Assembly (NCBI GenBank): GCA_036346395.1
Contig: CM070606.1
Coordinates: 14,618,915 to 14,682,914 of the forward strand
Length of the DNA stretch: 64,000 nt
Direction: 5' to 3'
Source of the DNA: Hsuehochloa calcarea
Lineage: Eukaryota > Streptophyta > Magnoliopsida > Poales > Poaceae
Shown: piece after piece, positions 46,650-57,195 of the stretch
Position numbering within the stretch: position 1 is the stretch's first letter
Layout: each line of letters opens with the position of its first letter
Translations under genes and position numbers: made by a program
Notes under the pieces: model-generated
The model's database searches: none
Told to the model about the DNA's origin: nothing
The model's input: only the letters and a program-made list of their open reading frames with translations

Positions 46650-48210
46650 TTTTCAGCACCATATTCTAATTGCAAAGATGGGAAAGGATGGGATAAGTTT
46701 CATGTTCATGATGGTTTTCTCTTTCGCATGAACAAACTGTGTGTTCCAGATTATTCTGTGCGTTTGCTATTATTGCAGGAGTCTCATGCAGGAGGATTGA
46801 TGGGACATTTTGGGAGAGAGAAGACATATATGATGTTGGCTGATCACTTCTATTGGCCTAAGATGAGGCGAGACGTCGAGAGGTTTGTTCAACGATGCAT
46901 CGCATGCCATAAGGCGAAGTCGAAGCTCAATCAACATGGTTTGTATACTCCACTTCCAGTTCCTAGCGCTCCATGGGAAGATATTAGCATGGATTTTGTT
47001 TTAGGATTGCCTAGGACTAAGAGGGGGGAGGGATTCGGTATTTATAGTCGTGGATAGGTTCTCTAAAATAGCACATTTTATTCCTTGTCATAAGAGCGAC
47101 GATGTGTCGCATGTAGCTGACTTGTTTTTCATGTAAATTGTGAGGCTGCATGGCATCCAAGAACCATTGTTTCAGATCGTGACGTCAAATTTATGAGCTA
47201 TTTTTGGAAGACCTTGTGGGCCAAGCTTGGGACCAAGTTGCTCTTTTCGACAACTTGTCACCCACAAACTGATGGACAAACGGAAGTGGTGAACCGTAAA
47301 CTCTCAATGCTGCTACGGACAATGATAAAAAAGAATTTGAAAGAGTGGGAAGAGTGTCTACCGCATGTTGAGTTTGCATATAATAGGGTGGTGCATTCTA
47401 CGACTAAATTGTATCCATTTGAGGTGGTGTATGGCTTCAAACCAATCACGCCACTTGATTTGATGCCACTTCCATTACAGGAACGTGCTAATATGGAGGC
47501 TTCGAAGCGTGCTGATTTTGTGAAAAAAACTCCATGAAAAGACTAAAGAGGTAATTGAAAAGAAGGTACATACTTATGCTTGTAAAGCTAACAAGTCGAG
47601 AAATAAAATGATATTTGAACCAGGTGACTTAGTGTGGGTCCACCTTCGCAAAGAACGCTTTCCGGAGAAGCGTAAATCAAAATTGATGCCTCATGGTGAT
47701 GGACCTTTTAAAGTATTTGCCAAGATTAATGATAATGCATACAAGATAAAGCTTCTGGAAGATAATTATGGTGTAAGCACTACTTTCAATGTTGTTGATT
47801 TATCACCATTCTTTGGACAAGATGGCACAGAGTCGAGGACGACTCCTTTTCAAGAGGGGGAGGATGATGAGGACATCCCTATTACACATTCATCGTCCAC
47901 TCCAAGTGATGAGGACATCCCTGCTATTTCAACTCCTAACCCTCCTAGCACCGTTGCACCAACTGGCCCTATTACTCGGGCAAGAGCTAAACTTCTTAAC
48001 AAACAGGTGACTCTTCTCCTAACTGAGTTTCCATTTGATTCTCATGAGAATTGGCTACTACCTAAATCATTTCATCTATGTGTAATTTTATTTGACAAAA
48101 AGAAGGCATGGTTGGCCGAAATGGACGGAGAAGAAGGTGAAAAGCATCAAATTCGGATTCGGAATCGGCATCAAATTCGGATTCGGAATCAGGAGGACAG
48201 TCCGGATTAA
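46650..48210 (+). pseudogene. Integrase and LTR-encoded C-terminus of element B
   Basis: The zinc-binding part (HAGGLMGHFG ... CIACHKAK, about 46780-46920) and core start (WEDISMDFVLGLPRTKRG) are intact up to a frame change near 47035. The core resumes at 47193-47537 (HPQTDGQTEVVNRKLSMLL), with another change near 47530. The last frame (47608-48210) has FEPGDLVWVHLRKERFPEKRKSK, then SRTTPFQEGEDDEDIP at the purine tract and a tail of about 115 residues encoded in the 3' LTR (ITRARAKLLNKQVT, ENWLLPKS). The repeated HQIRIRN near its end comes from the LTR tandem repeat. Confidence 0.85.
47851..47864 (+). other. Polypurine tract of element B
   Basis: CAAGAGGGGGAGGA directly before the LTR start TGATGAGG. 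Confidence 0.8.
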
Positions 48211-48760
48211 AACGGTCATTACTTTCACAAACGAAGTCCGAGTTAGGTGTTCTTGTACTTGTTGGAAAGATAACTTGAAGACCAATCCAACGGATCCACC
48301 CTCACTCCGAAATTCATCCTGTATCAAAAGATATGATCAAAACAATGTGACGGTTGTAAAATCAGAGTTTCCTTTTTTGTTTTGGAATGTGTCGGAATTG
48401 GAGTAGGACTCCTAATCCGAATTAGAGTAGGTGTAGGGCCTCTTGGCCAGCCAGGAGGTAGAGAAGGGGCACTATATATTGAGGGGTGGACCCCCATTGT
48501 AACCTCAGACCACGTTTGAGAAAAATCAATCTACTAAAGTTTTCGAGTTTAGCTTTGCTACCAAAATTCCATAGGGAATTTGGAGTGTCTTCTTCAATCA
48601 AGATCGTTCAGCCTTTCCGCTGGGAATTGGGTGCACGATAGATCTTCGCTTGGTGGTCGGCGAAATCAACACGAGTGTGTTTTGCGGATTAAAGAGTGTT
48701 CATCCCTTGCACTGGCATTGGAGGATCATTACAATTCATCAAGACTCCCGAGAGTATCCA
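47865..48760 (+). repeat. 3' LTR of element B (896 bp)
   Basis: Same length as the 5' LTR within one base. TATA box CACTATATATTG near 48471-48482. Followed by TCTTC and the rest of the hAT transposase. Confidence 0.9.
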
Positions 48761-49578
48761 TCTTCTATGAACTCACTGAAATATTTTCTGGAACTAAATA
48801 TGTAACAGCTAACATATTCTTCCCAAAGATATGTGAGGTCAAAATGTATATGAATAAATGGTTAGGATGTGGAGATCCAATAATTGAGGCTATGTCTGTT
48901 GAGATGATAAAAAAGTTTGACAAGTAATGGTCTGATATTCATGGTTTGATGGCTATTGCTATTATTCTTGATCCACGTGGAAAAATGACAATGTTACATG
49001 CATACTATATTGCCCTCTTTGGCGAAGAAAATTCTGAAGAGAATGTTACAAAGAGTTATAATTACTTGTGTGAGTTGATGAATGAGTACCAAGTGCATAG
49101 TGGAGTACCGGTGTAGTAAAGATCAAAAGTAAGCTAGATCGCTATTTGGAAGAAGAAACTCTTCCTTGCACAAATGAGGAATTTGATATACTGGGTTGGT
49201 GGAAAGTGGCTAGGACACGTTATCCTATATTACAGATGATTGCTCGTGATGTCTTGGCTATTTCAATAACAACAGTAGCTTCTGAATCAGTTTTTTAGCA
49301 CTAGTGATAGAGTGCTAAGTGAACATTGCAGTCGTCTCACTCCAGCTATATTGAAGGCATTGATGTGCTCACAAAGCTGGCTTCGAAATAACCTTAAAGG
49401 TATGCGATGCAACTAGTGATGTAAATATTTTGAATTTTCTATATGATTGCAAACTAGTGATGTAATGCAATGTTTACTTTTCAGGTGAAGGAGGAGTTGA
49501 GGGTTTCTGGACATACCTTGAAGACATTGAAGAGGAGCTTAAAGATTGTTGTTCAATCTTGATCGTCGATTTTGATTG
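48761..49578 (+). pseudogene. hAT transposase, C-terminal half, broken
   Basis: It resumes the gene cut at 36660: YELTEIFSGTKYVTANIFFP, MNKWLGCGDPIIEAMS, ILDPRGKM. The hAT C-terminal dimerisation domain follows (DRYLEEE, EFDILGWWKVARTRYPILQMIARDVLAI, SESVF, LMCSQSWLRNN; about 49130-49395). A likely intron (about 49399-49484, GTATGC...TTTTCAG) leads to the last exon ending FWTYLEDIEEEL and TGA near 49576. Stops at 48926 and 49114 and an extra T in a six-T run near 49293 break it. Confidence 0.8.
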
Positions 49579-49795
49579 AACTATTTTCATATGTTCTACT
49601 CTTGTTGCAAACTTAATTTGTTTTTGTGTGAGGAACTATGTGTGACTGTGGAACCGTAGTTTGTATTTTCTTTTTATTTGTTGAACTTGATGTGTGAATT
49701 GTGATAAACTTTATTAGTTGTTGAATGTGTCATGAACTATTGATGTGAATTGAAATGAATTTGATGTATGCATTGTTTGTGTGTGATGACTGATG

Positions 49796-49890
49796 AGTAT
49801 GCCCACGGGCGATGGGTACCCGTGGGCGATGAGTACCCCGGGCGGCGGTGTATTGTTCGCGGGTAAACGAGCATGCCCACGGGCGACGGA
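49796..49890 (+). repeat. hAT right subterminal repeats
   Basis: CCCACGGGCG occurs twice, with the inverse CCGTGGGCG; CCCACGGG and CCCGTGGG around 49802-49825 form a hairpin. It resembles 31195-31310 at the left end. The terminal repeat itself is not found. Confidence 0.6.
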
Positions 49891-49956
49891 CATAACCAAA
49901 GTTCTTCGTCCGTTATCCTTCGCGAGTTTATCCATGAGGAAAAATCGATACCACAA

Positions 49957-49964
49957 TATAAATA
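49957..49964 (+). promoter_or_regulatory. Probable TATA box of the BTB gene
   Basis: TATAAATA about 270 bp before the start codon; transcription would then begin near 49990. Downstream are two copies of CGCGCCCGATTACC(A/G)GCC (about 49990-50024). The box lies within 100 bp of hAT-derived sequence. Confidence 0.5.
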
Positions 49965-50225
49965 TAGACGAACACTATCCGTACCGTCGCGCCCGATTAC
50001 CAGCCCGCCGCGCCCGATTACCGGCCTACCTCTATTCCATCTCCAATCCGCGGCGCCACTTCACCGTCGGTCTCACCAGCCGCGGCGGCAACCACGACCA
50101 CTCCTTCCACCCCAGAGAAAAGACAGCCGCCGAAGCAGCCAAGAGCGAGCGAGCGCGCCGGAAAGTTTGCGGCGGCTGCCTCAGACCAGCTCTCGTGCGG
50201 ACGGGAGGGCGGGCGGGGAGAGGAG

Positions 50226-53200
50226 ATGTGGTGCCAGTCGTGCAGGGAGGACTACGAGGAGGAGGACGCCGGGACGTGCAAGGAGTGCTACGAGGAGGCC
50301 AGCGAGACGGAGGAGGAGCTCAAGCTCGAGATCGAAGACCTCCGCTCCCGCCTCCTCTTCCTCCGCCTCCCCTCCCCTACGCTCGACGCCTCCGCCACCG
50401 GCCACTCCGACCTCCTCCTCCACGCCATCCCCTCGTCTTCTTCCCCCTCCCCCTACGGCGCGGGCGGCGACGCTGACGCCGGCCGCCCCGACACCCCGGC
50501 CGTCCCTGCCCACCGCGTCATCCTCGTGAGTCCTTCCCCGTTCTCTCCCTCCTACCTCCATCTGGTTCTCTCCCTCCTACCTCCATCTGGTTCTCTCCCT
50601 CCTACCTCCATCTGCGCCGTATAGATGATTTCATGATGCGATTTCCTCCTCCCTCCATCTGCACGTTTGCGCCGTCTAGATGGCCCAGTTCTTGAGAGAT
50701 ATAGATTGAATAGTTCTTGGAAGCTAACCTAGCGTGGGATATCTCCAGGATGATGAAGATGCTAATTCAATTAGAACAATCGTAGTAGGATGCAGACATC
50801 CAGGATAAAAAACAATTATGGCATCAAGAAAACTCAGCAGTCAGCACTGTTGATTTTCTATTTCCTGAATCTTGATAGTCCCAAAATTCCTAGGAGCTGA
50901 TTGAATAGGTGAAGTAGCATACCGGCCTACTGCCAGATTTCTCTAGGGTGGTAGTCACCGTAATCATTAGTTCCTGCTTAAATTAAGGGTCTCCTTATGG
51001 GGATGTAGCTGCTCAAGATAGAATTGGGTTCTAGAGGTGTCCAAAGCCATGAGCATTCTTGACATTGCCTTTGTTTTGATGAACTCCGTGATGTGAATGT
51101 CTTTTGTGCTCATTGTGATTCTCGTATTGGATTTCTTTCCACAAAAGGACAACTGTATGTATTTATATGCTAACAAATGTTTGATGGAGTATAGATTGGG
51201 AAATGTGTTGTTCTCTAATATTGCTATTGTCATTTTTCTGTACTGTACTGCTTCAGTCAAGTTGCACAAAACTGCAGAAGCGAGCATTTTTCATTACCAC
51301 ATGTTTGTAACATTTTGAGTTACTTTTTCCATGTGTTGAGCACCATTTGCTTTGAACATATTTAGATATAAATCTGATGCGTTCTGTAATGAGGTTTTAT
51401 TAGCATCGAAACAAGATTTCTAATAAGTTGACAAAAGACATCTGGACATTCCTCGCGATGGACAAATTACATGATTGCTGTTGTTTTTCTGTGAGAATTT
51501 TTTTCATCAGTGTTAACCACTTAATGATTAGCTCCTACTTCATATTAAATCTGTATATCTATGGTCTTGTGATTTATTTATCATCTGAAACTGTGAATTC
51601 ATTAGCACAGGTTATGAGTAAATAGGTTATAAGTTTTATGTTGAAGTGTAAGCTTGAGGTGCAGAGAGATTCAGGCTGGCCGCCAAGCTCTTCCGAACCA
51701 TTATTTCTAACCATGTTTCTACTTTCGACAATGATTTATACATGTGAATCAAGAGTCTTATGTGCACACTGCACCAATTCATTCATCTTGTTCTTATTCT
51801 TTTGATACGTTCAGATGGAATGAAGAATTCAAAAGTTAATTTTCATATTGTTAGTAGTAGAAAGATAACTTTGATATCTACGCTCCTTTTTGTAACATTG
51901 GTTAATAGCTAATACTTTATTGTAACAAATCATACATATGTCAGTCATTTGCAATTTCGATAAGATAAGATTGTGTTGGAATTGGACTCTTGTAGAACAG
52001 AGTCCATGGAGTGGGGAATAGAAACATTATTCTCAGTCGTAATTGAGCCATGATGAGGGTTTGAATCTTTTCTTTTTTTCGAGATAGGACGTGATGGGCA
52101 AACCTGAATTCTCAGCATGCTTGAGTAGGTACCACACGGGCAATGTATGCTAGTACACAACGGGAGTAAACATCCGTCAGAAGGAGGTCGGATGGTGACG
52201 ACTTGAGGTAGAACGATGCTAGGTGAAGAAGGGCACTGGTTGGGAGAGGAATGGATCTAGAACTTCATGAACTAGGAACTTCTTTATTCATCTTTGCTTG
52301 ATCTCAATGGTAACACACGGCTCTTCTTTTATACAGGTTTAGCCCCTAACTAATCTCTAATAAGGGATAAATCTAATTTAAACAACCAGATACAACTAGC
52401 TACCAGAAACCTAAGAGATAACCCCCAAATAGATGTTACGCGCTACAGCGATGCAGTCAGCACAGAGCACATTGTTCGTCCCGCTCCTTCATCTTGGCCA
52501 ACGTTGCCATCATCTTTGCCAATATGACATTGATGTCGGTGCAGATCTGAGCAAAAGATAAGTCAGCATCAGAAGCTATGGTGGGTGGTTTTGATACAAA
52601 ATGTGATGTACCCTAGTTCATCGGGGTAACTACTATACTGAGGAGGGCCGGGACAGCACGATCGAAGGTGATTAGGGTTTCTAGAGGAGAGGGATAGACA
52701 GACTGTGAGAAAGAGTCTAGATTAATTCTTATTAGACATAAGAATCAATTCTCATCAGTGCTGGTAAATAACATGGCATATTTGCATTGATATACAGATT
52801 TTGAATTTTGCTCCTGATATGAATGGTTTTAGAGTAAATTTCTATATCCTGTGAAAAAAATTCTCCTTTTTCGCCCTGCCTCAACCTTTTGTTTAGGATC
52901 TCTGATCTATATATCAACTGTTCTGATTATAGTTACCGGATTCGCTATAAAACTCTGCGAATCGCGAACCAGATTCGTTGAATCCGAACCGGTTTAGGGT
53001 ACGGGGTTCGTGTCCCCAGTGGAAATTGGAAGAAAAGGTGGCGAACTACGTACCCGAATACCGTACCATGACTCGGACAAGCTGTGTTTCTTGTAACTAT
53101 GGTTCTGATGCTGTACTTACTTTTATGCATATGTTAGTCAGATGCATAGCTAATCTAGAAAATTTCAGCAAGAGGCAAGTAAGTTTAACTCTGAATTTTT

Positions 53201-53871
53201 CAAAGATTTTCAATCTTGTCACCATTCTTCTAATTTCTCCAGTTACTTAAGTTTTAGCTCAACTAGTTCTGTAGTTGGTTTGCTCAAGATATTTCACGTT
53301 TGTGAATTATTTGTATCTTGCTGACTTGCTTTGACTGGTTTGCCACAGTAGAATGCATTATATGTTAGTTAAACTGAGTTTCTCTTTTAAACAGGCTAGC
53401 AGATCTCCTGTTTTCAGAGCAATGCTTGAGAATGAGATGGAAGAGAGCCGCAGTGGCATCATCAAAATATACGATGTGTCCTATGATGTCCTTCGTGCTT
53501 TTGTCCATTACATGTACACAGCAGAAGCTCTCCTGGATGAGCAAATGGCATCTGATCTCTTGGTGTTGGCTGAGAAGTATGAAGTAAAGCACCTGAAGGC
53601 CTACTGTGAAAAGTTTATTACATCCAAAGTGACCAATGATAATGCCATTACCCATTATGCCTTTGCACATCGTCACAGTGCGAAGCAGCTGCTTGAGGCC
53701 TCCCTGTCAGTAATCATGGGCAACATGTCCACACTAGCAGACCGGGAAGAATACAAGGAGCTTGTTGAGAAGGACCCAAGGCTCGCTGTGGAGATCTATG
53801 AAGCCTATCTCAACAAACAAGTCAACACTGCTGCTGGGAAGGATACAGATTGCAGCAGTAGGAAGTCATAA
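50226..53871 (+). CDS. BTB/POZ domain protein of the At4g08455 type (two exons)
   Basis: Exon 1 is 50226-50525 (100 codons) and exon 2 is 53395-53871 (158 codons plus TAA), joined in phase 0 (GTGAGT donor, AACAG acceptor), giving 258 residues. Residues 3-21 form a CxxC...CxxC cluster (CQSC, CKEC). Residues 22-48 are a Glu/Leu-rich coiled coil (EEELKLEIEDLRSRLLFL). The BTB fold spans about 60-170, and the exon junction falls inside its PAHRVIL-ASRSPVFRAM motif. Helices follow (LLEASLSVIMGN, EYKELVEKDP). BTB proteins of this kind are usually Cullin-3 ligase adaptors; substrate unknown. Exon 1 is very GC-rich, as often in grasses. No frame damage. Confidence 0.9.
50541..50613 (+). repeat. 25-bp tandem repeat at the intron start
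   Basis: Three copies of a 25-bp unit beginning TTCTCTCCCTCCTACCTCC start 16 bases after the splice donor. It makes a strong pyrimidine tract early in the intron. Confidence 0.85.
50614..52170. other. Intron 1 interior, unassigned
   Basis: AT-rich intron sequence; short frames on both strands show no domain. Nothing further is recognised. Confidence 0.4.
52171..52735 (-). repeat. Possible LTR remnant in the BTB intron
   Basis: The minus strand has a TATA-like TGTATAAAAGAAGAG (52321-52335) followed by GAATAAAG (about 52281-52288), an order typical of an LTR promoter and poly(A) region. No LTR termini, primer site or coding sequence are identified. Confidence 0.3.
52929..53100 (+). mobile_element. 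MITE-like element, 172 bp, in the BTB intron
   Basis: It starts ATAGTTACCGGATTCG and ends TTTCTTGTAACTAT; the ends are inverted repeats (ATAGTTAC). A second copy at 61715-61887 has better ends (ATAGTTACCAGA / TCTGGTAACTAT). Internal matches include CGCTATAAAACTCT and GGAAATTGGAAGAAAA. No coding capacity. Target duplication not clear; superfamily unknown. Confidence 0.7.
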
Positions 53872-54440
53872 TTGAAAACAAAACTATCAGAATTCTAATC
53901 AAGCATTTGCATATTCATGTAGCTAAGACTTGTACATGGAATTCTTCTGCAGTGTAGACGCATAGCAGCTGCTTTTTTGGTTAGCGTTGAATGGACGGTA
54001 TTGCTGATAGCATCCACTACCACTGATGGTGAAATGTGATTCACTGGCATCTTATGTGTTATAGTCAACTAATGCGTGATGGGCATTTAACCTTGTTCTC
54101 CTTTTGCTTCAGTTTTGGTACATGGGTAAATCAGGTGCAAACTATTTTGATGCAACTCGTATATTTTGAGTGCATTGATTGATTTTCCAGGTTCCTGAAT
54201 GAATCCTTTTGACTGGCACAATATTGCTGTCCAATCTTTTTGTGAAGTATTTGTGGACTTGTTTTCATTGTCGGCCTGTGAGCTCGTCTGTTGGTCAGTT
54301 TAAAACTCTTGTTTGAGTAACTGTGTAAACAAACAAATTCCATCCGATTTCCATTCTAGTCGAGGGCCTTGTGTAGGTGTTTGGTTTATGTTCTTTTGCC
54401 ATAATATAATACAATGCAAATTGCGCTCATCAGCTTTGAT
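53872..54440 (+). other. 3' untranslated and downstream region of the BTB gene
   Basis: No further exon. No clear AATAAA signal is seen; weak variants such as AATACA occur near 54408. The 3' end cannot be placed. Confidence 0.4.
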
Positions 54441-55130
54441 GGGGGCTCGCCAACTAGGATAGCTTAGGGATGTGTCACTGTCAATCTTGTTGATGACGAG
54501 AGTTCGATCATCCTCAACTATCCTCAGCTGTACGTTGGGTGGATTATTTGTTTGCGGGATTTAAACCTGTAGCCTATGGGTTGTGAGCTTTAAGGTAATT
54601 GCAATTGTTCTCACCTTAAAAAAACTAGAGGATTTCAATTGTAAAGTCGCGGAATAATTGTGAACTATAGGAATTTTTTAGGAAAGCAAACATAAGGTCT
54701 TACCTCATTTTCTCCTCCATGTTTAGAATTCCTGTGTTTTTTTACAATGTAACATGTAAACAACACTTTTGAAGTTTCCATGTGTTTTCAGTTCCCGTAG
54801 GAATTTAGAGAGCATGTCACCCCGATTCCTGTGTTTTTTCTGTTAGTGTGTTTTTCAATTCATGCATTTTAAGTGGGCCTCAGAGGACAAGAGACGGATC
54901 AGTACATTAGAAGTCTTTTGAAGTTCCCATGTCGCCAAAAGCCAATTGGTGATTGGACTCTTGGCCACCGACTCCTTGCTTCTTGCGTTGACGTGGCACT
55001 TCTGTAGTTGTTTCATTTGGGAACAGCTGTTAAGAATTAGGTAGGTGTCGTAGTATCTACATAGATGAACCACATAATAATCATAAAGAGAGATATAATG
55101 TAGAGTAGGATCCAAAAACTTTATTCATCT
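54441..55130. other. Intergenic region
   Basis: No gene. GATTCCTGTGTTTTTT-like words occur twice (about 54727 and 54824), hinting at a degraded small DNA element. The minus frame at 54855-55115 shows no domain. Confidence 0.35.
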
Positions 55131-55990
55131 ATCTCTCTATTGTACGTATGGATCTTTGTATTTATAGTCTATAGGTTAAGTCTTTTGCACATTCAATTAA
55201 GTTTCATAACACTCTTATTGGACAATAGATAACGATATGCAAAAATCTCATCAAAACTCCTTCCAAAAACCAATTGGAAAAAAAGGAATGAAGTAAAGAG
55301 TACGTTATATTCGTAAGTTGCATTACATTTGTTGCCTTACAAAAAACCTTCATGTGAGAAACTTTAGAAAAACTCACCAAACAAAATAATACAATGTGTA
55401 ATCTTCGGGATCTAATCTTTAAGATTTTGGATAAATCCTCGAGATTTGCTAAGGGTTATGATCTAGGGATTTACTCCTCCTGAACTTTGCAACTCTTTAA
55501 ATCGTCTCATTCCAATGTCATGAATGCATCTTTGAAAACTGGGTGCAGACATAGACTTAGTGAATAAATAAACTCGATTTTCACAAGACATTGTTTGCAG
55601 GATCTTTACCTCACTATTCTTCTGGATTTCATGAGGATAGAAAATTTAGGAGCATTTTGCTTCGAGATATTGCTCTTGACATAACTCGTTTTGCATTTGT
55701 AATACAAGAAGCATTATCTTCGTAGATTATTGAGGGGTATTGACGGTATTAATGTCACAATACTTCTAGATGTGGTTATTGACACGTCTGAGCCAAACAC
55801 ATTCAAGTGTGCCTTCATATAGTGCTATAATCTCTAAGTTGTTGGTAGAAGTAACTACCAAGGTCTGCTTAGATGACCGAACAGAGATGGCTGCACCACA
55901 ACAAAGTAATATAAATTCTTTCTGGGATTTTGCACTACAGAGATTTGACAGATATCTTCTGTATTTAGTAATGATCATGGGGATCTATGC
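55131..55990 (-). mobile_element. Ty1-copia 3' remnant, minus strand
   Basis: The minus frame 55978-55766 has the copia RNase H end: SVRSSKQTLVVTSTNNLEIIALYEG and CVWLRR. Further left (55760-55480), in other frames, come a short FYPHE segment, a LFTKS segment and the CIHDIGMRR motif, the usual end of copia pol. A TATA-like CTATAAATACAAAG on the minus strand near 55153-55166 suggests the following LTR. The 5' side is missing beyond about 55990. Confidence 0.7.
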
Positions 55991-56148
55991 ACGATCTTCA
56001 TGATCTTTGCATTGTCAACCAACTGGATCTAAATAGTTAAGTGGTAAAACCTTCAAGGTGAATTTAAGCAGTAATCATCATATCAACATCTCCTAGGCTC
56101 AACTCGGATTTTCAAAATCTCAAGTATGATGATCAGTGCTTAGCAAAT

Positions 56149-57195
56149 TGTAACATCCCAAACTTTGGGTTTATATTACAAATCTATGAAAATATGGTCT
56201 TTTTAAAACTTTTGCTGCATCTCTTGGTCATTCAAATTATTTGGATTTCAAATCAGGGTTTTGTGAATTTTAAAACCTAAAACATCATTTTTATGGAAAG
56301 AACATAAACTCTTGGGTTTTAAAACAAAGTGAAATGAAGTGGTAATTTAAAAAAAATCTAGACTTATTATAATTACACTAAGTATGAAATGGTAAATTTA
56401 GTTAAAGCATACCTTGCAAAATTTCTTCAAAATAAAATAAATTAAAATGCAAGCAAACATAACCCAAAAACATTTTCTAGGGAAAATACACTATAAATAA
56501 AACTCTATAAAAACATTTTATGGGGAAATACACCTGCCCTGGTTCATCCCCGTGCGCCGATCTGCACCACCCATTCGATTTCGACCGGGCACGTGGTTTC
56601 GACCAGCCACTCAGTTCCAACCAGCCACATGGTTTCAGCCAGCCACACAGTTTCAACCAGGCATTCAGTTTCGACCAGACCCTTCGACCAGGTCCAACCA
56701 GGCCCACCTGTCAGCCACCCCCTCGCCTGGTCACCGTCCTCCACACCATGCCCATGCCATCAGCACTCGCATGTGTCACCGCCATTGCAAAGTCGTCCCG
56801 GTGAGAATCCCGCTCCTTTTTCCTCGAAACATGCGCGCATTAAATGCTGTGACTGTTCACCCCACTTGTCTCCTCCCCACCTGCCCCTGTCATGCCGGAG
56901 CGCACGGATGGCCAGAGCAACCCATGTCGTGCCACTACGAAGTCCGCCGCTCCATCTTGCCGCCCGGTTCTTCTCCCTCTACGAATGGAGCACCAAGGAG
57001 CCCTCGCATTCTCCGTTCCTCGCCTATATATGGCCGCCCAAAGCCCTTTTGCTTCCTCTGTTCCTCCCCGGTCTCTCCCCTAGCTCCCCTCTCCTTAGTT
57101 GAGCTCAAGCTAAAAAAACTGAGTGATCTCTATTTTGGTCGAGACACCGCCCCACTCACCGTCGATGCTCCAGTGATCTTCTCCCCTCTCCACCC
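56149..57195 (+). repeat. LTR fragment starting TGTAACATCCCAAACTTTGGG
   Basis: Typical gypsy LTR start. A TATA box in CGCCTATATATGGCC lies at about 57022-57036, followed by a C/T-rich leader. It is cut at 57195 by the gag-only element LTR. The overlapping plus frames (56520-57208) are low-complexity LTR sequence and not genes. Confidence 0.6.
56582..56689 (+). repeat. 18-bp tandem repeat, six units
   Basis: Units of the form C(A/G)ACCAGCCAC(A/T)(C/T)(A/G)GTTT, at positions 56582, 56600, 56618, 56636, 56654 and 56672. Because 18 is a multiple of three, all three frames stay open, which explains the overlapping long frames on both strands. Confidence 0.8.

Larger units (their letters stand above)
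36661..48760 (+). mobile_element. Ty3-gypsy element B, plus strand, inserted in the hAT transposase
   Basis: 5' LTR 36661-37555, perfect primer site 37593-37604, leader, gag, protease, RT, RNase H, integrase, purine tract, 3' LTR 47865-48760, with a 5-bp target duplication TCTTC. It is the least decayed element in the window. The RT is split by a Tekay solo LTR (41359-45521). Without that LTR the element is about 7.9 kb. Its layout and LTR start are shared with element A. Confidence 0.9.
31118..49890 (+). mobile_element. hAT-family DNA transposon, split by nested LTR insertions
   Basis: The left end is TAGGGATGACAA, a typical hAT terminus, followed by subterminal motifs CCCACGGGTA, ACCCATCGGGTA and GCCCGTTTACCC (31195-31310). 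Related motifs recur at the right side (49800-49890: GCCCACGGGCGATGGGTACC, GCGGGTAAACGAGC). Between them lies a BED-finger hAT transposase gene. No matching right terminus TTGTCATCCCTA is found, so the right end is eroded next to the BTB gene, and an 8-bp target duplication cannot be shown. Inside are a solo LTR (32017-34032) and element B (36661-48760). Confidence 0.75.

Noticed and set aside
35349..49578. A domesticated hAT transposase gene
   Set aside because: It has several in-frame stops, a frameshift in a T run and a 12 kb retrotransposon insertion, so it is an ordinary dead transposase.
49793..50529. Long plus-strand frames of 227 and 218 residues rich in Arg, Pro and Ser over the BTB first exon
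   Set aside because: They are GC-rich shadows of the BTB exon in other frames; the 50226 frame alone matches a known family and splices correctly to exon 2.
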